64,000 nucleotides of DNA from Trichostrongylus colubriformis (lineage: Eukaryota > Nematoda > Chromadorea > Rhabditida > Trichostrongylidae). The stretch covers positions 24,949,426 to 25,013,425 of the forward strand of contig OZ022256.1 in the NCBI GenBank assembly GCA_963978905.1. The letters run 5' to 3'. The notes below the pieces were generated by a model. That model was not told the origin of the DNA and ran no database searches. It worked only from the letters and a program-made list of their open reading frames with translations. The translations under genes and the position numbers were made by a program. Positions 46,232 through 55,739 of this stretch are shown piece by piece (position 1 is the stretch's first letter; each line of letters begins with the position of its first letter).

Positions 46232-46465
46232 TGTTGTGTTCTTGAGCGTTGCAGCAGTAGATTTATTAGAAGGCATTGTAGTAGAATGAAACATATACAA
46301 ACCGTGGGGTTTATATACCCCTCAGGCCCGATCAGAGCCCTGTCAAATACACAGTCAAAATACTGGGTGGCCAGATCAAATACCTAGGCACTGATCGGGT
46401 GTGAGATCAATGAGTTACAAACATAATATCAATAAAGAAAATAGTATTCTCAGCTATCCCCAACA
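46232..46465 (-). repeat. 3' LTR
   Basis: 234 bp, identical to the 5' LTR. Inverted ends TGTTG/CAACA. The minus strand carries the TATATAAA box and, 3' of it, an AATAAA signal. Confidence 0.97.
46262..46267 (-). terminator. Polyadenylation signal AATAAA in the 3' LTR
   Basis: Minus-strand AATAAA about 30 bases before the LTR end, downstream of the TATA box, the expected position for the R region. Confidence 0.65.
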
Positions 46466-46475
46466 CCTCCCCCCT
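46466..46475 (-). other. Polypurine tract (plus-strand primer)
   Basis: On the minus strand AGGGGGGAGG directly abuts the 3' LTR start. It overlaps the TAG stop of gag-pol (46,474-46,476), so coding runs right up to the primer. Confidence 0.9.
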
Positions 46476-49400
46476 AAGATTGACCGCCCTGGTACGACTT
46501 GGCGTACGGGTCAATCTGAAGAAAATCCGGACGGCGTCGAGTCCTGGTCGATCGACGGTGTGTGGTAGCGGGAGGCACTTCTGGTACAGTTGTTGTCCTG
46601 GTAGTCGTCCTTGTCGGAGCAGCTACTGCTGCAGTCGAAGGCGAAGTTGACGGGAATGGTAAGTCGAAGGCAGTCATCAGGTTGGATTCCACTTCCATTG
46701 AAGCTCGAGGGCGTAGTTGATTGACGTGGCGTTTCCAGATGTCTCCTTGAACCATTATGTCATACAAGGCGCGTCCATGCCGGTGTAGAACACGTGCTGG
46801 GACCCATCTATGCTGTCCGGAGCGGTAGTCCTTAGCGTAGACGAGATCGTTTAGCTCGAATCTTCTTGGCTTGGCTCCATGTCTGCGATTAAACTGTTCA
46901 GCCATTTCGGTATCTGGCATTTCTTCTGATATTTCCTTCGGTTTCAGCAAATCCAGAACGTTTCGTAGCCGTCGTCCAATGAAGTTTTCTGCGGGGCAGC
47001 GTCCATCGGGCGAGGCGGCGCATGGGGTGTTCCTGTAATTAAAGAGGAACATTTGTAAAGCCTCGGATGTCGGTCGGTGATTTTTCAGCTTGCGAAGGGT
47101 TCTTTTGAAGGTGTCGACGAATCTCTCCGCTTGACCATTCGACTGTGGGTGGAATGGCGGCGACCGGATGTGCTTGATCCCATTCTTCCGGCAAAAGTTC
47201 TGGAACTCGGCGGAGGTGAACTGGGTTCCGTTATCCGAGACGATGATTTCAGGATGTCCGAACCGGGCAAAGAGGGTGTGCAGTTCCTTCAGAGTTGCAG
47301 TACTTGTGGTTGAAGTCATTGGAATAACTTCTGGCCACTTGGAGAAGGCGTCGACGACCACCAGATACGAGACTCCTTCCAGTGGGCCCGCGAAGTCGAT
47401 GTGAATGCGACTCCATGGCGCGGTTGGTCGAGGCCATGGACATAGCGTGTTCTCGATGGGTGATTTGGCAGCTTCCTGACAGTCGTTGCACGTGCGCACA
47501 AGTTTCTCCACATCTTCATTGAGCCTTCTCCAAAATACGTAGCTTCGGGCTAAGGCCTTCATTCGGTTGATTCCTGGGTGTCCTTCGTGGAGCATCTTCA
47601 GTACCGACGGTTGTAGTGACGGCGGTATGATGATGCGGGCTCCAAAGAGAAGACAACCTTGCTGCGTTGATAGCTCGTTCCGTAGGTGGGCGTATCTGTC
47701 CACGGTGGGTGGCAGTTTCTTCGGCCAGCTGTTGTGGATCACGTGGTCCAAAACTTGTCGTAAGCAATCGTCCTCAGCCGTAGCGCGGGCAATATCCTTG
47801 GCAGTCACGGGTAAACGGCTGACATTGTCGCTGAAAATGGCGTTGATGTCCTGAGCAATCTTGGCAATAATGACGTCTTCTTCCGGTAGCGACTGAGCAG
47901 CGATCAGACGGGAGAGAGCGTCGGCTTGTCCAAAGCTGGTGGTACTGCGGTGCTCGATGTCGAAGTCATAGGCGAGTAGCGTCAGTCTCCAGCGTTGCAG
48001 ACGATTTGCGGAGTAGGCAGGGACTCCTTTCTTGGATCCGAACATTGCTAGGAGTGGCTTGTGGTCGGTGAGAAGCGTGAAGTGGCGTCCGTAGAGGTAT
48101 CGATGAAACTTGCGGACGGCAAAGACGAGTGCGAGACCTTCCTTCTCTATCTGGCCATAGTTCTTCTCTGCTGACGTGAGAGAGCGACTGGCATGATAGA
48201 TGGCTTTTTCTGAGCCATCGTGGTTCCGGTGCGAAATTACTGCTCCGATCCCATATTCTGAAGCGTCGGCCGCGACGATTATTGGCAACTTGGGATCATA
48301 GTGGGTGAGGAGCAGATCCGAAGCGAGTACCTCCTTAGCGCGTTCGAAGGCGGCGTCGCATTCGGGATTCCAGTCGAAAGGTGCATCCTTCTTGAGCAGT
48401 GCGTCCAGCGGTGCACGAAGCTGGCGCATTTCTGGTACGAATGCTCCATAGTAGTTGATGAGTCCGAGGAATGACCGGACCTGGGCGGTATCCTTCGGTT
48501 TTGGCATCTGCGATATGGCGTTGATCTTCTTGGGATCGGGTTTGCGTCCGGCGGCTGTGATGACGTTTCCAAGATAGGTTAGCTGAGTCATGACGAAGTG
48601 GCACTTGTCTATACGGACGCGGAAGCCGTAGGCGGATATCCTTGAAAATAGGGCTTCCAGATTGGCGTTGTGCTCGGAGAGGGTGCGGCCGGTGACGATG
48701 ACGTCGTCTAGATAGGCAGCAACGCCGTTGAGTCCAGCAATCATGGAGTCGATTATCTGCTGGAAGATGCCAGGAACGGATTTGACTCCAAATGGTAGGC
48801 GATTGTACCGGTAGAGTCCTCTATGCGTATTGATGGTTAGGAGCTCTTTGGAGTCGTCGTCGGCTTCGACTTGTAGATAGGCGTCCGCGAAGTCGATTTG
48901 GGAAAAGACCGTTCCGCCATTGAGCTCGGTGAAAACGTCCTCCGCAGTGGGCAGTGGGTGTCGGTGCAGGAGCAAAGCGTCGTTGAGTCCTGTCGAGAAG
49001 TCGGCGCAAAGTCGGATGGATTCATTGGCCTTCCTGACGACGACGATTGGCGCAGCCCACTGCGAATGGTCGACGGCTGAAATGACGTTTTGTGCCACAA
49101 GACGGTCGATTTCGGCGTCAACAAGCGGTATGGGGGCGTAGGGAACCGGTCTTTTCTTGATGAAAACCGGGCGTGCATCGGGCTTTAGGTAGAGGGTGGC
49201 CTTGGCTTTAGTGCAGCATCCAAGTTCAGGTCTGAAGACATTTGCGAAGTTGTGCTTCAGCTTGGCGACAGTCTGGTCTCGGAGCGCTTCGTAGTTGAGT
49301 GTCTGGACCTTCTGTACGTTGAATTTCTTTAGTACAGAATAGAAGTCCGGAATTTGCTCGATCCATGTGATTCCGAGAAGATCGAGGTCATCCGACACGT

Positions 49401-50529
49401 AGCAGACTCCTTGTCCAGGATGGACCTTTCCTCGGTTATCCACTACTACGAAAGTAGCTTTGAAACTTCCGTGGATCGAGAGCGGTACGCCGTTGGCTCC
49501 TTTGAAAACATCGTTGGTCTTCTGAAGGCGCGGGCTTCCGAGTTGCATCCAAGTTGGACGAGAAATAATGGTGACGTCGGCGCCAGTGTCCAACTGGAGT
49601 CGGGTTGGACGTCCATTGATGTGCACTTCCAGATACTTTTGGACATCTCCCGGGCGACCGATGACGCGTTGGTACCAGGTGCGGGGCGATGACTGCTTGG
49701 AACGACGTCGTGGTGCAGTCTTTGCCTCGTGAGCGGCACTGGTAGCGTGTCGATTTTCTGGGCAATCCTTCTTCCAATGCTGCTGCCGACAGATCGAACA
49801 CGGTGATGGAGGTGACATGGGTTTGGCTGGAGGGGGTTGGCGGCGCTTCCTCCTTTTCTGAATAGCGCAGACTGCCGGAGATGTGGCGCATTCGACAATT
49901 CTCGAGTCATCCTTGACTGATTTCCAGGCGTGGTACTCCTTGGCTAAATCGTCGACGGTGGTCTTCTCGTCTTCGTCCAGCTTACGGAGAAAGCGTACGC
50001 GGTAGTCGGCCAATTCCGGGGCTTGGAACGCAAACATCAGAGCAAGGCATTCCAGGGTCTCTTGCGTGATGTTTTTGAAGTTGGCTTCCAGTGCTCGAGC
50101 TTTCAGCAGATTAACGAAGCTGTCAATGTCTTCGTTTGGTGAAAAGCTCATCCGGAAGCATTCAAATCGGCGACGGAAGAGGCTTTTCTTTGTTCCGAAA
50201 AGCGTCTTCAAAACTTCGAGCGTTTCCGTCCATTTCAGCTCACCAGGCTCCCTGGGCAAAATGTAGCGAGAAAAGCGAGTATGGCTCGCAGCGTCCAGTG
50301 CGGAGACGAGCAATCGGGTTCGCGTTTTCTCCTCCAGTCCTTCGCAGTCGATCTCGAAGATATCCTTGTGTCGGTTGTACCACAGGTTGAAGCTGTCGTC
50401 TTGATCCGGGTCGTAGGAGAACTTCTCAATTCTCCTCGAGATCCGGTCGAAGACGGTCTCCTGTGGCGCGGGTGTGGTTGACATCTTCTTTAGGAGGTCG
50501 ACGAGGAGTTTCTGCTGGTCGGCCATCAT
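46474..50529 (-). CDS. Gag-Pol polyprotein, Ty3/gypsy
   Basis: 1,351 residues in one frame. Gag occupies about 1-240, with a zinc knuckle C244-x2-C247-x3-H251-x4-C256, one residue shorter than the usual CX2CX4HX4C. Protease has the LDTGAD motif at 313-318. RT follows, with the first Asp in QIDFADAY (about 546-551) and the YLDD box at 606-609. RNase H shows IVAADASEYG (Asp755) and TDHKPL. Integrase has an HHCC zinc site (H981, H984, C1014, C1017) and the D1045, D1099, E1135 triad with D-x35-E spacing. The C-terminal region (YAKDYRSGQ onward) resembles the usual gypsy post-integrase domain, followed by a Thr/Ser/Pro-rich tail. Gag and pol are fused without frameshift or stop. The second Met (MM start) lies 87 bases from the 5' LTR. 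Reverse-transcribes and integrates the element's own RNA. All visible catalytic residues are present. Confidence 0.97.
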   Translation of the reverse strand: MMADQQKLLVDLLKKMSTTPAPQETVFDRISRRIEKFSYDPDQDDSFNLWYNRHKDIFEIDCEGLEEKTRTRLLVSALDAASHTRFSRYILPREPGELKWTETLEVLKTLFGTKKSLFRRRFECFRMSFSPNEDIDSFVNLLKARALEANFKNITQETLECLALMFAFQAPELADYRVRFLRKLDEDEKTTVDDLAKEYHAWKSVKDDSRIVECATSPAVCAIQKRRKRRQPPPAKPMSPPSPCSICRQQHWKKDCPENRHATSAAHEAKTAPRRRSKQSSPRTWYQRVIGRPGDVQKYLEVHINGRPTRLQLDTGADVTIISRPTWMQLGSPRLQKTNDVFKGANGVPLSIHGSFKATFVVVDNRGKVHPGQGVCYVSDDLDLLGITWIEQIPDFYSVLKKFNVQKVQTLNYEALRDQTVAKLKHNFANVFRPELGCCTKAKATLYLKPDARPVFIKKRPVPYAPIPLVDAEIDRLVAQNVISAVDHSQWAAPIVVVRKANESIRLCADFSTGLNDALLLHRHPLPTAEDVFTELNGGTVFSQIDFADAYLQVEADDDSKELLTINTHRGLYRYNRLPFGVKSVPGIFQQIIDSMIAGLNGVAAYLDDVIVTGRTLSEHNANLEALFSRISAYGFRVRIDKCHFVMTQLTYLGNVITAAGRKPDPKKINAISQMPKPKDTAQVRSFLGLINYYGAFVPEMRQLRAPLDALLKKDAPFDWNPECDAAFERAKEVLASDLLLTHYDPKLPIIVAADASEYGIGAVISHRNHDGSEKAIYHASRSLTSAEKNYGQIEKEGLALVFAVRKFHRYLYGRHFTLLTDHKPLLAMFGSKKGVPAYSANRLQRWRLTLLAYDFDIEHRSTTSFGQADALSRLIAAQSLPEEDVIIAKIAQDINAIFSDNVSRLPVTAKDIARATAEDDCLRQVLDHVIHNSWPKKLPPTVDRYAHLRNELSTQQGCLLFGARIIIPPSLQPSVLKMLHEGHPGINRMKALARSYVFWRRLNEDVEKLVRTCNDCQEAAKSPIENTLCPWPRPTAPWSRIHIDFAGPLEGVSYLVVVDAFSKWPEVIPMTSTTSTATLKELHTLFARFGHPEIIVSDNGTQFTSAEFQNFCRKNGIKHIRSPPFHPQSNGQAERFVDTFKRTLRKLKNHRPTSEALQMFLFNYRNTPCAASPDGRCPAENFIGRRLRNVLDLLKPKEISEEMPDTEMAEQFNRRHGAKPRRFELNDLVYAKDYRSGQHRWVPARVLHRHGRALYDIMVQGDIWKRHVNQLRPRASMEVESNLMTAFDLPFPSTSPSTAAVAAPTRTTTRTTTVPEVPPATTHRRSTRTRRRPDFLQIDPYAKSYQGGQS

Positions 50530-50597
50530 CTTCAGCAGATCCTTGATTGGAGGCTCTTGTCCTGTCGTGGCGGTGGAGGCGGCGTGGTCCTTGAAAT

Positions 50598-50613
50598 CTC
50601 ATCCTGATCGCCA
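50598..50613 (-). other. Candidate primer binding site
   Basis: Two bases inside the 5' LTR the minus strand reads TGGCGATCAGGATGAG. It starts with the TGG that pairs to a tRNA CCA end. The tRNA was not identified. Confidence 0.6.
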
Positions 50614-50615
50614 CT

Positions 50616-50849
50616 TGTTGTGTTCTTGAGCGTTGCAGCAGTAGATTTATTAGAAGGCATTGTAGTAGAATGAAACATATACAAACCGTGGGGTTTATAT
50701 ACCCCTCAGGCCCGATCAGAGCCCTGTCAAATACACAGTCAAAATACTGGGTGGCCAGATCAAATACCTAGGCACTGATCGGGTGTGAGATCAATGAGTT
50801 ACAAACATAATATCAATAAAGAAAATAGTATTCTCAGCTATCCCCAACA
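50616..50849 (-). repeat. 5' LTR
   Basis: 234 bp, identical to 46,232-46,465. Followed on the plus strand by AGTTT (50,850-50,854), the right target duplication. Confidence 0.97.
50694..50701 (-). promoter_or_regulatory. LTR promoter TATA box
   Basis: Minus strand TATATAAA embedded in the palindrome-like GGGGTATATAAACCCC in the LTR centre. Likely drives the genomic transcript. Confidence 0.65.
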
Positions 50850-51170
50850 AGTTTCCTCGTCGATGATCGTTCGAGGCACCAGTCACCTTGAAACTCAGAA
50901 CTCCGGTGCGACATGTATAGAAAAAAAAGAGAAAAAAGTAATCTACCACTTTCTCAACCACCTACTTCCAAATGGGTCCATCCCGAGTTTGTTCTGAATG
51001 CTTCAAATCACATTATTTCTCTGTACGATACACGATTCGTTAATAACTGTTGAAAATGGAAAGGCAGCTATTGTGCGCTCGCTCTGCCACACATTTGCAT
51101 TGACGCTCTATGCCGAGCTCTTTTGTTGTGAATGCTCACACCAGATTTCATATCTCCGTATAATACACGA
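50850..51170 (+). repeat. Dispersed repeat R2, copy C, right part
   Basis: Continues the R2 alignment broken at 46,231. Contains GGTGCGACATGTATAG and GGCAGCTATTGTGCGCTCGC, as in copy A (5,780-5,975). It ends where the satellite element begins. Confidence 0.8.
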
Positions 51171-51171
51171 T

Positions 51172-52140
51172 CCTACTATATATAATTCGCTTAGTATGTC
51201 TGTCTGTGTGTGTGTGTGTCTGTTCGTCTGTCACGAAATTCATATCTCGCGTCGCAGCAAAGCTGGGACCATGAATTTTACAAGTGATATAGGGGGTGCC
51301 AAGGGAACTCCAGAGGTGGTGGACTCCAGAGGTGGTGGGAGTGATAGCAGCTAATACACGCTTATAAGGAGCCTTGAAAGGCGAATGTCACCAAAGTCGT
51401 TTCGCCTTTCGGGTTGATCCCAGAGCGCTGACACTCATGGGTGTTTTGCGGGATGGGGCGGGAACATTAATGGTGGGTGATCCAAATTGGTAACGGTTGC
51501 TAAGATTTGATAAAGAGCGTAAAAAGGGTAGAGTCGTCGAATCCGTTTCGCTTTCCTCATTGGTCCCGGAGCGTTCATACTCGCAAGTGTTTTGCGGGGT
51601 AAGACGGGTTCAATAACGGTGGATGGTCCAGCTTGATAACGGTTGATAAGATTTGATAAGGATCAGAGAAGGCGAATGTCGCCGAATTCGTTTCGCCTTT
51701 CGCGTTGATCCAAGAGCGCTGACACTCATGGGTGTTTAGCAGAGGGGGATAGGGACATTCATAAGTGGGTGACCCAAACTGATAATGGTTGATAAGATTC
51801 GATTAGGAGCGTGAGAAGGGAAATGTCACCAAGGCCGGTACGCTTTTGCGGCTAAAAGTGGACATCCGCAGGTATTGCAGGGCAGGGGGACCTCAATGGG
51901 TACAGGGGCCTCAGTGAAATTGATAACGACTTACAGAAGCTGATAAAAACCGTTAGGAATTGGATGAGATTAAACCCTTACATCGCTTGATACTACTATG
52001 CGACCGCTTTAGCAAAAGCGTCTGATGCTCACCGCCATTGGGTGATATTTTGTTTGTTCTGATATCACTGGCCGATGTATCGACCGCTGAATTGCCTAGC
52101 GTTCCAGAAAATGGTGCATTTCTCTTGATACTGCGATCTA
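51172..52140 (+). repeat. Satellite element, copy 1 (about five 146-bp units)
   Basis: Starts CTACTATATATAATTCGCTT with a (TG)n tract, then GTCACGAAATTCATATCTCG, then diverged tandem units containing TGATAACGGTTGATAAGATT and GGAGCGT...GGTCCCGGAGCGTTCATAC. The unit spacing is about 146 bp. A fixed right flank runs CGACCGCTGAATTGCCTAGC to GCGATC. The right flank is split by a mariner at 52,141 and resumes at 53,034. Confidence 0.85.
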
Positions 52141-53031
52141 TTAGGTTGATTCATAATAAATCGGACAAATGGTAGTGATGATTTCTAGAGATCATAACTC
52201 AGTAACGAATTAACGAAAATGGACGCGCGAGGTACCGTTGGAATAAGTATGAAAAGCTCTTCGAAGTACCGCAAAATAATCACTCCAAAGTAGATTCATT
52301 CCGCCACAATGCCGCACGATTTCAAGCGGTCCAGAGACCACATCCGCTACGTCATACTATTTATATCGCTATCTGGCCAGGAACCCGCGGATATCGGCAG
52401 ACGTCTGATAGAAGTTCACAAGGAGCATGCCCCCGGCAGAAGTACACTGTAGTTGTAGCATTCGAAGTTTGCGTCGGGCGACTATTCCATCGAAGACGAA
52501 AACCGCGGTTGGTGGAGCGTACACGGCGTAGAGTACTGGGAGCTGCTTGATGAAGGTACCACAGTATCCACCGACGTCTACGTTCGTCAGTTACGAGAAT
52601 TGAAGGCCAATGTCCAAAGTTCGCTACGGCGGCGGTCACATGTCTACTTCCAGCACGACAACGTGTCTACTTCCACAGACCGCACTTCGCAAGATCGACC
52701 AAGGCCGAGCTGCTGTCGTACAGTTGGACCGCACTTCTATACCCACCGTACTCCCCAGACCTGGCCCCTTCAGATTTCCACCTTTTCTCCCACAGCCAAC
52801 GCCACCTGGACGGCCAAGACTTCAAAACTCGCGACGAGGTCAAGGCGGCACTCGGCAACTTCTTCGAGCTCCAGCTTCCGGCCTTCTGGAGCAAGGGCAT
52901 CCATGACCTGCCTATACCGTGCAGAAGGATAAAGATGGAGTATATTTCAAGTGAATCCCTGTTTTCGTAAAAAAGTTGTACGACAATGATTAAAATTGGT
53001 CATTTGTCCGATTTATTATGAATCAACCTAA
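52141..53031 (+). mobile_element. Mariner-like element, family C, internally deleted
   Basis: 891 bp with TIR TTAGGTTGATTCATAATAAA at the left and its inverse ending CAACCTAA at the right. TA lies at 52,139-52,140 and 53,032-53,033. The equivalent flank of satellite copy 2 (near 54,612) shows the empty site GATCTACATTGATA. Plus-strand remnants include an HTH region (IRYVILFISLSGQEPADIG), a QHDN motif holding a catalytic Asp and, in another frame, the C-terminal region. The central part of the transposase is missing. Frameshifts and stops make it non-autonomous. Confidence 0.9.
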
Positions 53032-53061
53032 TACATTGATAACCATGATGTAACCTATATC

Positions 53062-54640
53062 CTACTATATATAATTCGCTTAGTATGTCTGTGTGTGTGT
53101 GTGTGTGTGTTTGTCCGTCTGTCACGAAATTCATATCTCGCGTCGCAGCAAAGCTGGGAAGCTGAATTTTACAGGTGATATAGGGAGTGCCAAGGGAACC
53201 TCAGCGGTAGTGGACCGAAAGTGATAGCAGCTGATAAGGGCTGATAAGGAGCCTCGGAAGGCAAATGTCACGAAATCAGTTTGGCTTTTGGCATTAGTCC
53301 CGAAGCGTTCATACTCACAAGTGTTTTGCGGGGTGGGACGGGGACATTAATGGTGGGTGACCCGCACTGATAACGGTTGATAAGATTCGATAAGGAGCGT
53401 AAAAGGCAAGAGTCGTCAAATCCGTTCCGCTTCTCGCATTGGTCCCGGGACGTTCATACCCACGGGTGTTTTTCGCGGTGGGACGGGGACATTAACGGTG
53501 GATGACCCGCATCGATAATGGTTGATAAGATTCGATAAGGAGCGTAAAGAGGCTAGAGTCGTCAAATCCGCTCCGCTTTTCGCATTGGTCCCGGGACCTT
53601 CATACCCACAGGTGTTTTTCGGGGTGGGACGGGGACATTAATGGTGCATGACCCGCATCGATAGTGGTTGATAAGATTCCATAAGGAGCGTAAAGAGGCT
53701 AGAGTCGTCAAATCCGTTCCGCTTTTCGCATTGGTCCCGGGACGTTCATACCCACAAGTGTTTTGCGTAATGGGACGGGTACATTGATGGTGGGTGATTC
53801 AGCTCGATAACGGTTGATAAGATTCGATAAGGAGCGTAAGAAGGCTAGAGTCGTCAAACCCGTTTCACCTTTCAAGTTGATCCAAGGGCGCCAACATTCA
53901 AAGATGTTTTGCGGGATTGGCCGGGAACATTAATGGTGGGTGATCCAGCTTGATAACGGTTGATAAGATTTAATAAAGAGCGTAAAAAGGCTAGAGTCGT
54001 CGAATCCGTTTCGCTTTTCTCATTGGTCCCGGAGCGTTCATACTCACAGGTGTTTTGCGGGGTAGGACAGGGACATTGATGGTGGGTGATCCGCATTGAT
54101 AACTGTTGATAAGATTTGATGAGGAGCATGAGAAGGCGAATGTCGCCAAATTCGTTTCGTCTTTCGCGTTGATCCAAGAGCGCTAACACTCATGTGAGTT
54201 TAGCAGAGTGAGACGGGAACATTAGTATGGGTGATCCAAAATGATAATGGTTAATAAGATTCGATTAGGAGCGTGAGAAGGAAAATGTCACCAAGACCGG
54301 TACGCTTTGTCAGCTAACTGTGGGATATTCACATTCGCAGGTATTGTAGAGTGCAGAGACCTCAATGGCGATGTTGGGTACAGGGGCCTCAGTGAAACTG
54401 ATAACGGCTTACAGAGGCTGATAAGAACCGTTAGGATTGGATGGGATGAAATCCTCTACATCGCTCGATACTACTGCACGACCGCTTCAGCAAAAGCGCC
54501 TGATGCTTAGTGCCATCGGGTGAATATATTTTGTTTTGATAACACTTGCCGATGTATCGACCGCTGAATTGCCTAGCGTTCCGAGAAATGGTGCATTTCT
54601 CTATACTGCGATCTACATTGATAGCCATGATGCAACCTAT
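53062..54640 (+). repeat. Satellite element, copy 2 (about nine 146-bp units)
   Basis: Same start (CTACTATATATAATTCGCTT, (GT)n, GTCACGAAATTCATATCTCG) and same right flank as copy 1, in direct tandem. GATAAGATTCGATAAGG-type cores recur near 53,380, 53,525, 53,671, 53,817, 53,962, 54,110 and 54,254, 144-148 bp apart. No coding. Confidence 0.9.
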
Positions 54641-54908
54641 ATTTGTGATGGCAAAGCAAGCGATTCAGTCGGAATCATTTTCTAATGCGTCACTGGCAGC
54701 AACATGAGTATAGACCGCTAAAGTATGCAAAATTCTAAGTAGTGAACCATGTGTGCGAAAACGATATACGTCGATAATCGGGATTGGGATCTACCATCAA
54801 TGTGTAGGAATTAGATGCTCAGCAAATGAACACATTGCTACCAATCGCTGCAGTCGATTACAAAACTATCGATGTTCAAACTATTCAAACTACCAATGAT
54901 GACCTAAA

Positions 54909-55175
54909 CCAGCTGGCTCGCGCACACTACTGCGCGCGATTCGTGTCGATGACGTGTAAAACGGGTTCGATGTAAAGCAACTGAAGTATGATAACACCGA
55001 AATGCTTTTTTATCACGCCATCTTCTCTGCTTTTATCCAAATAAATAACTCAGGTGAGAGCTGAGGAAAAGAAGTTTCCACTCAACTTCATACACAACTG
55101 TGATCGTGCCGATCAAACCCATTTGGCACAACATCGCCATAAACCGCGCGCAGTAGTGTGCGCGAGCCAACTGGT
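54909..55175. repeat. Foldback element with CCAGCTGG ends, copy 1
   Basis: 267 bp. CCAGCTGGCTCGCGCACACT, then ACTGCGCGCG, is answered by the inverse ending AGCCAACTGG. The complementarity includes the AAA/TTT just outside. Contains no ORF. Confidence 0.8.
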
Positions 55176-55441
55176 TTGTGATAACAAAGCAAACCTTCCG
55201 CTCTGAATCATTTCTAATGCGGTACTGGCAGCAACACTGAGTATCGACCGCTAAACTGCGCAAAATACCAAATAGTGAAGCATGTTTACGAAAACGATAT
55301 ACGTCGATAATTGGAATTTGGATCTACTATCGATGTGTAGGAATTAGATGCTCAGCAAATGAACAAATTGTTACCAATCGATGCAACCGAATATAAAACT
55401 ATCGATGTCTAAACTATTCAGACTCCCAATGATGACCTAAT

Positions 55442-55722
55442 CCAGCTGGCTCGCGCACACTACTGCGCGTGATTCGTGTCCATGACGTGTAAAACGGGTT
55501 CGATGCAAAGCGACTGAAGTATGATTACACCGAAGTGCTTTTTTTATCCATCTTCTCTGCTTTTATCCAAACATCTCTGCTTTTATCCAAATAAATAAAT
55601 CAGCTGAAAGCTGAGGAAAGAAGTTTCCACTTAACTCCATACAAAATTTGGTCGTGCCGATCAAACCCATTTTGCACAGCATCGCCATGAATCGCGCGCA
55701 GTAGTGTGCGCCAGCCAGCTGG
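55442..55722. repeat. Foldback element with CCAGCTGG ends, copy 2
   Basis: 281 bp, same ends as copy 1 and the same place in the second tandem unit, so it was duplicated along with the unit rather than inserted anew. Confidence 0.8.
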
Positions 55723-55739
55723 TATTACCATATCGCCAT

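Larger units (their letters stand above)
46232..50849 (-). mobile_element. Complete Ty3/gypsy LTR retrotransposon
   Basis: 4,618 bp on the minus strand. Two 234-bp LTRs (46,232-46,465 and 50,616-50,849) start TGTTG and end CAACA and look identical base for base on inspection. A 5-bp AGTTT duplication flanks the element. A primer binding site candidate, one uninterrupted gag-pol frame and a polypurine tract are in the right places. It split R2 copy C. Identical LTRs and intact catalytic residues point to a very recent, possibly active insertion. There is no env-like frame. Confidence 0.97.
54643..55735 (+). repeat. Tandem duplication, period about 539 bp
   Basis: Unit 1 from 54,643 and unit 2 from 55,182 share ACGATATACGTCGATAAT, GTAGGAATTAGATGCTCAGC, AAATGAAC and the foldback element. 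Unit 2 has a short extra duplication of CATCTCTGCTTTTATCCAAA near 55,560. Non-coding. Confidence 0.88.

Noticed and set aside
49436..49910. Two overlapping frames of over 150 codons on the minus strand
   Set aside because: They are the alternative frames of the gypsy gag-protease region, whose own frame carries all expected motifs.
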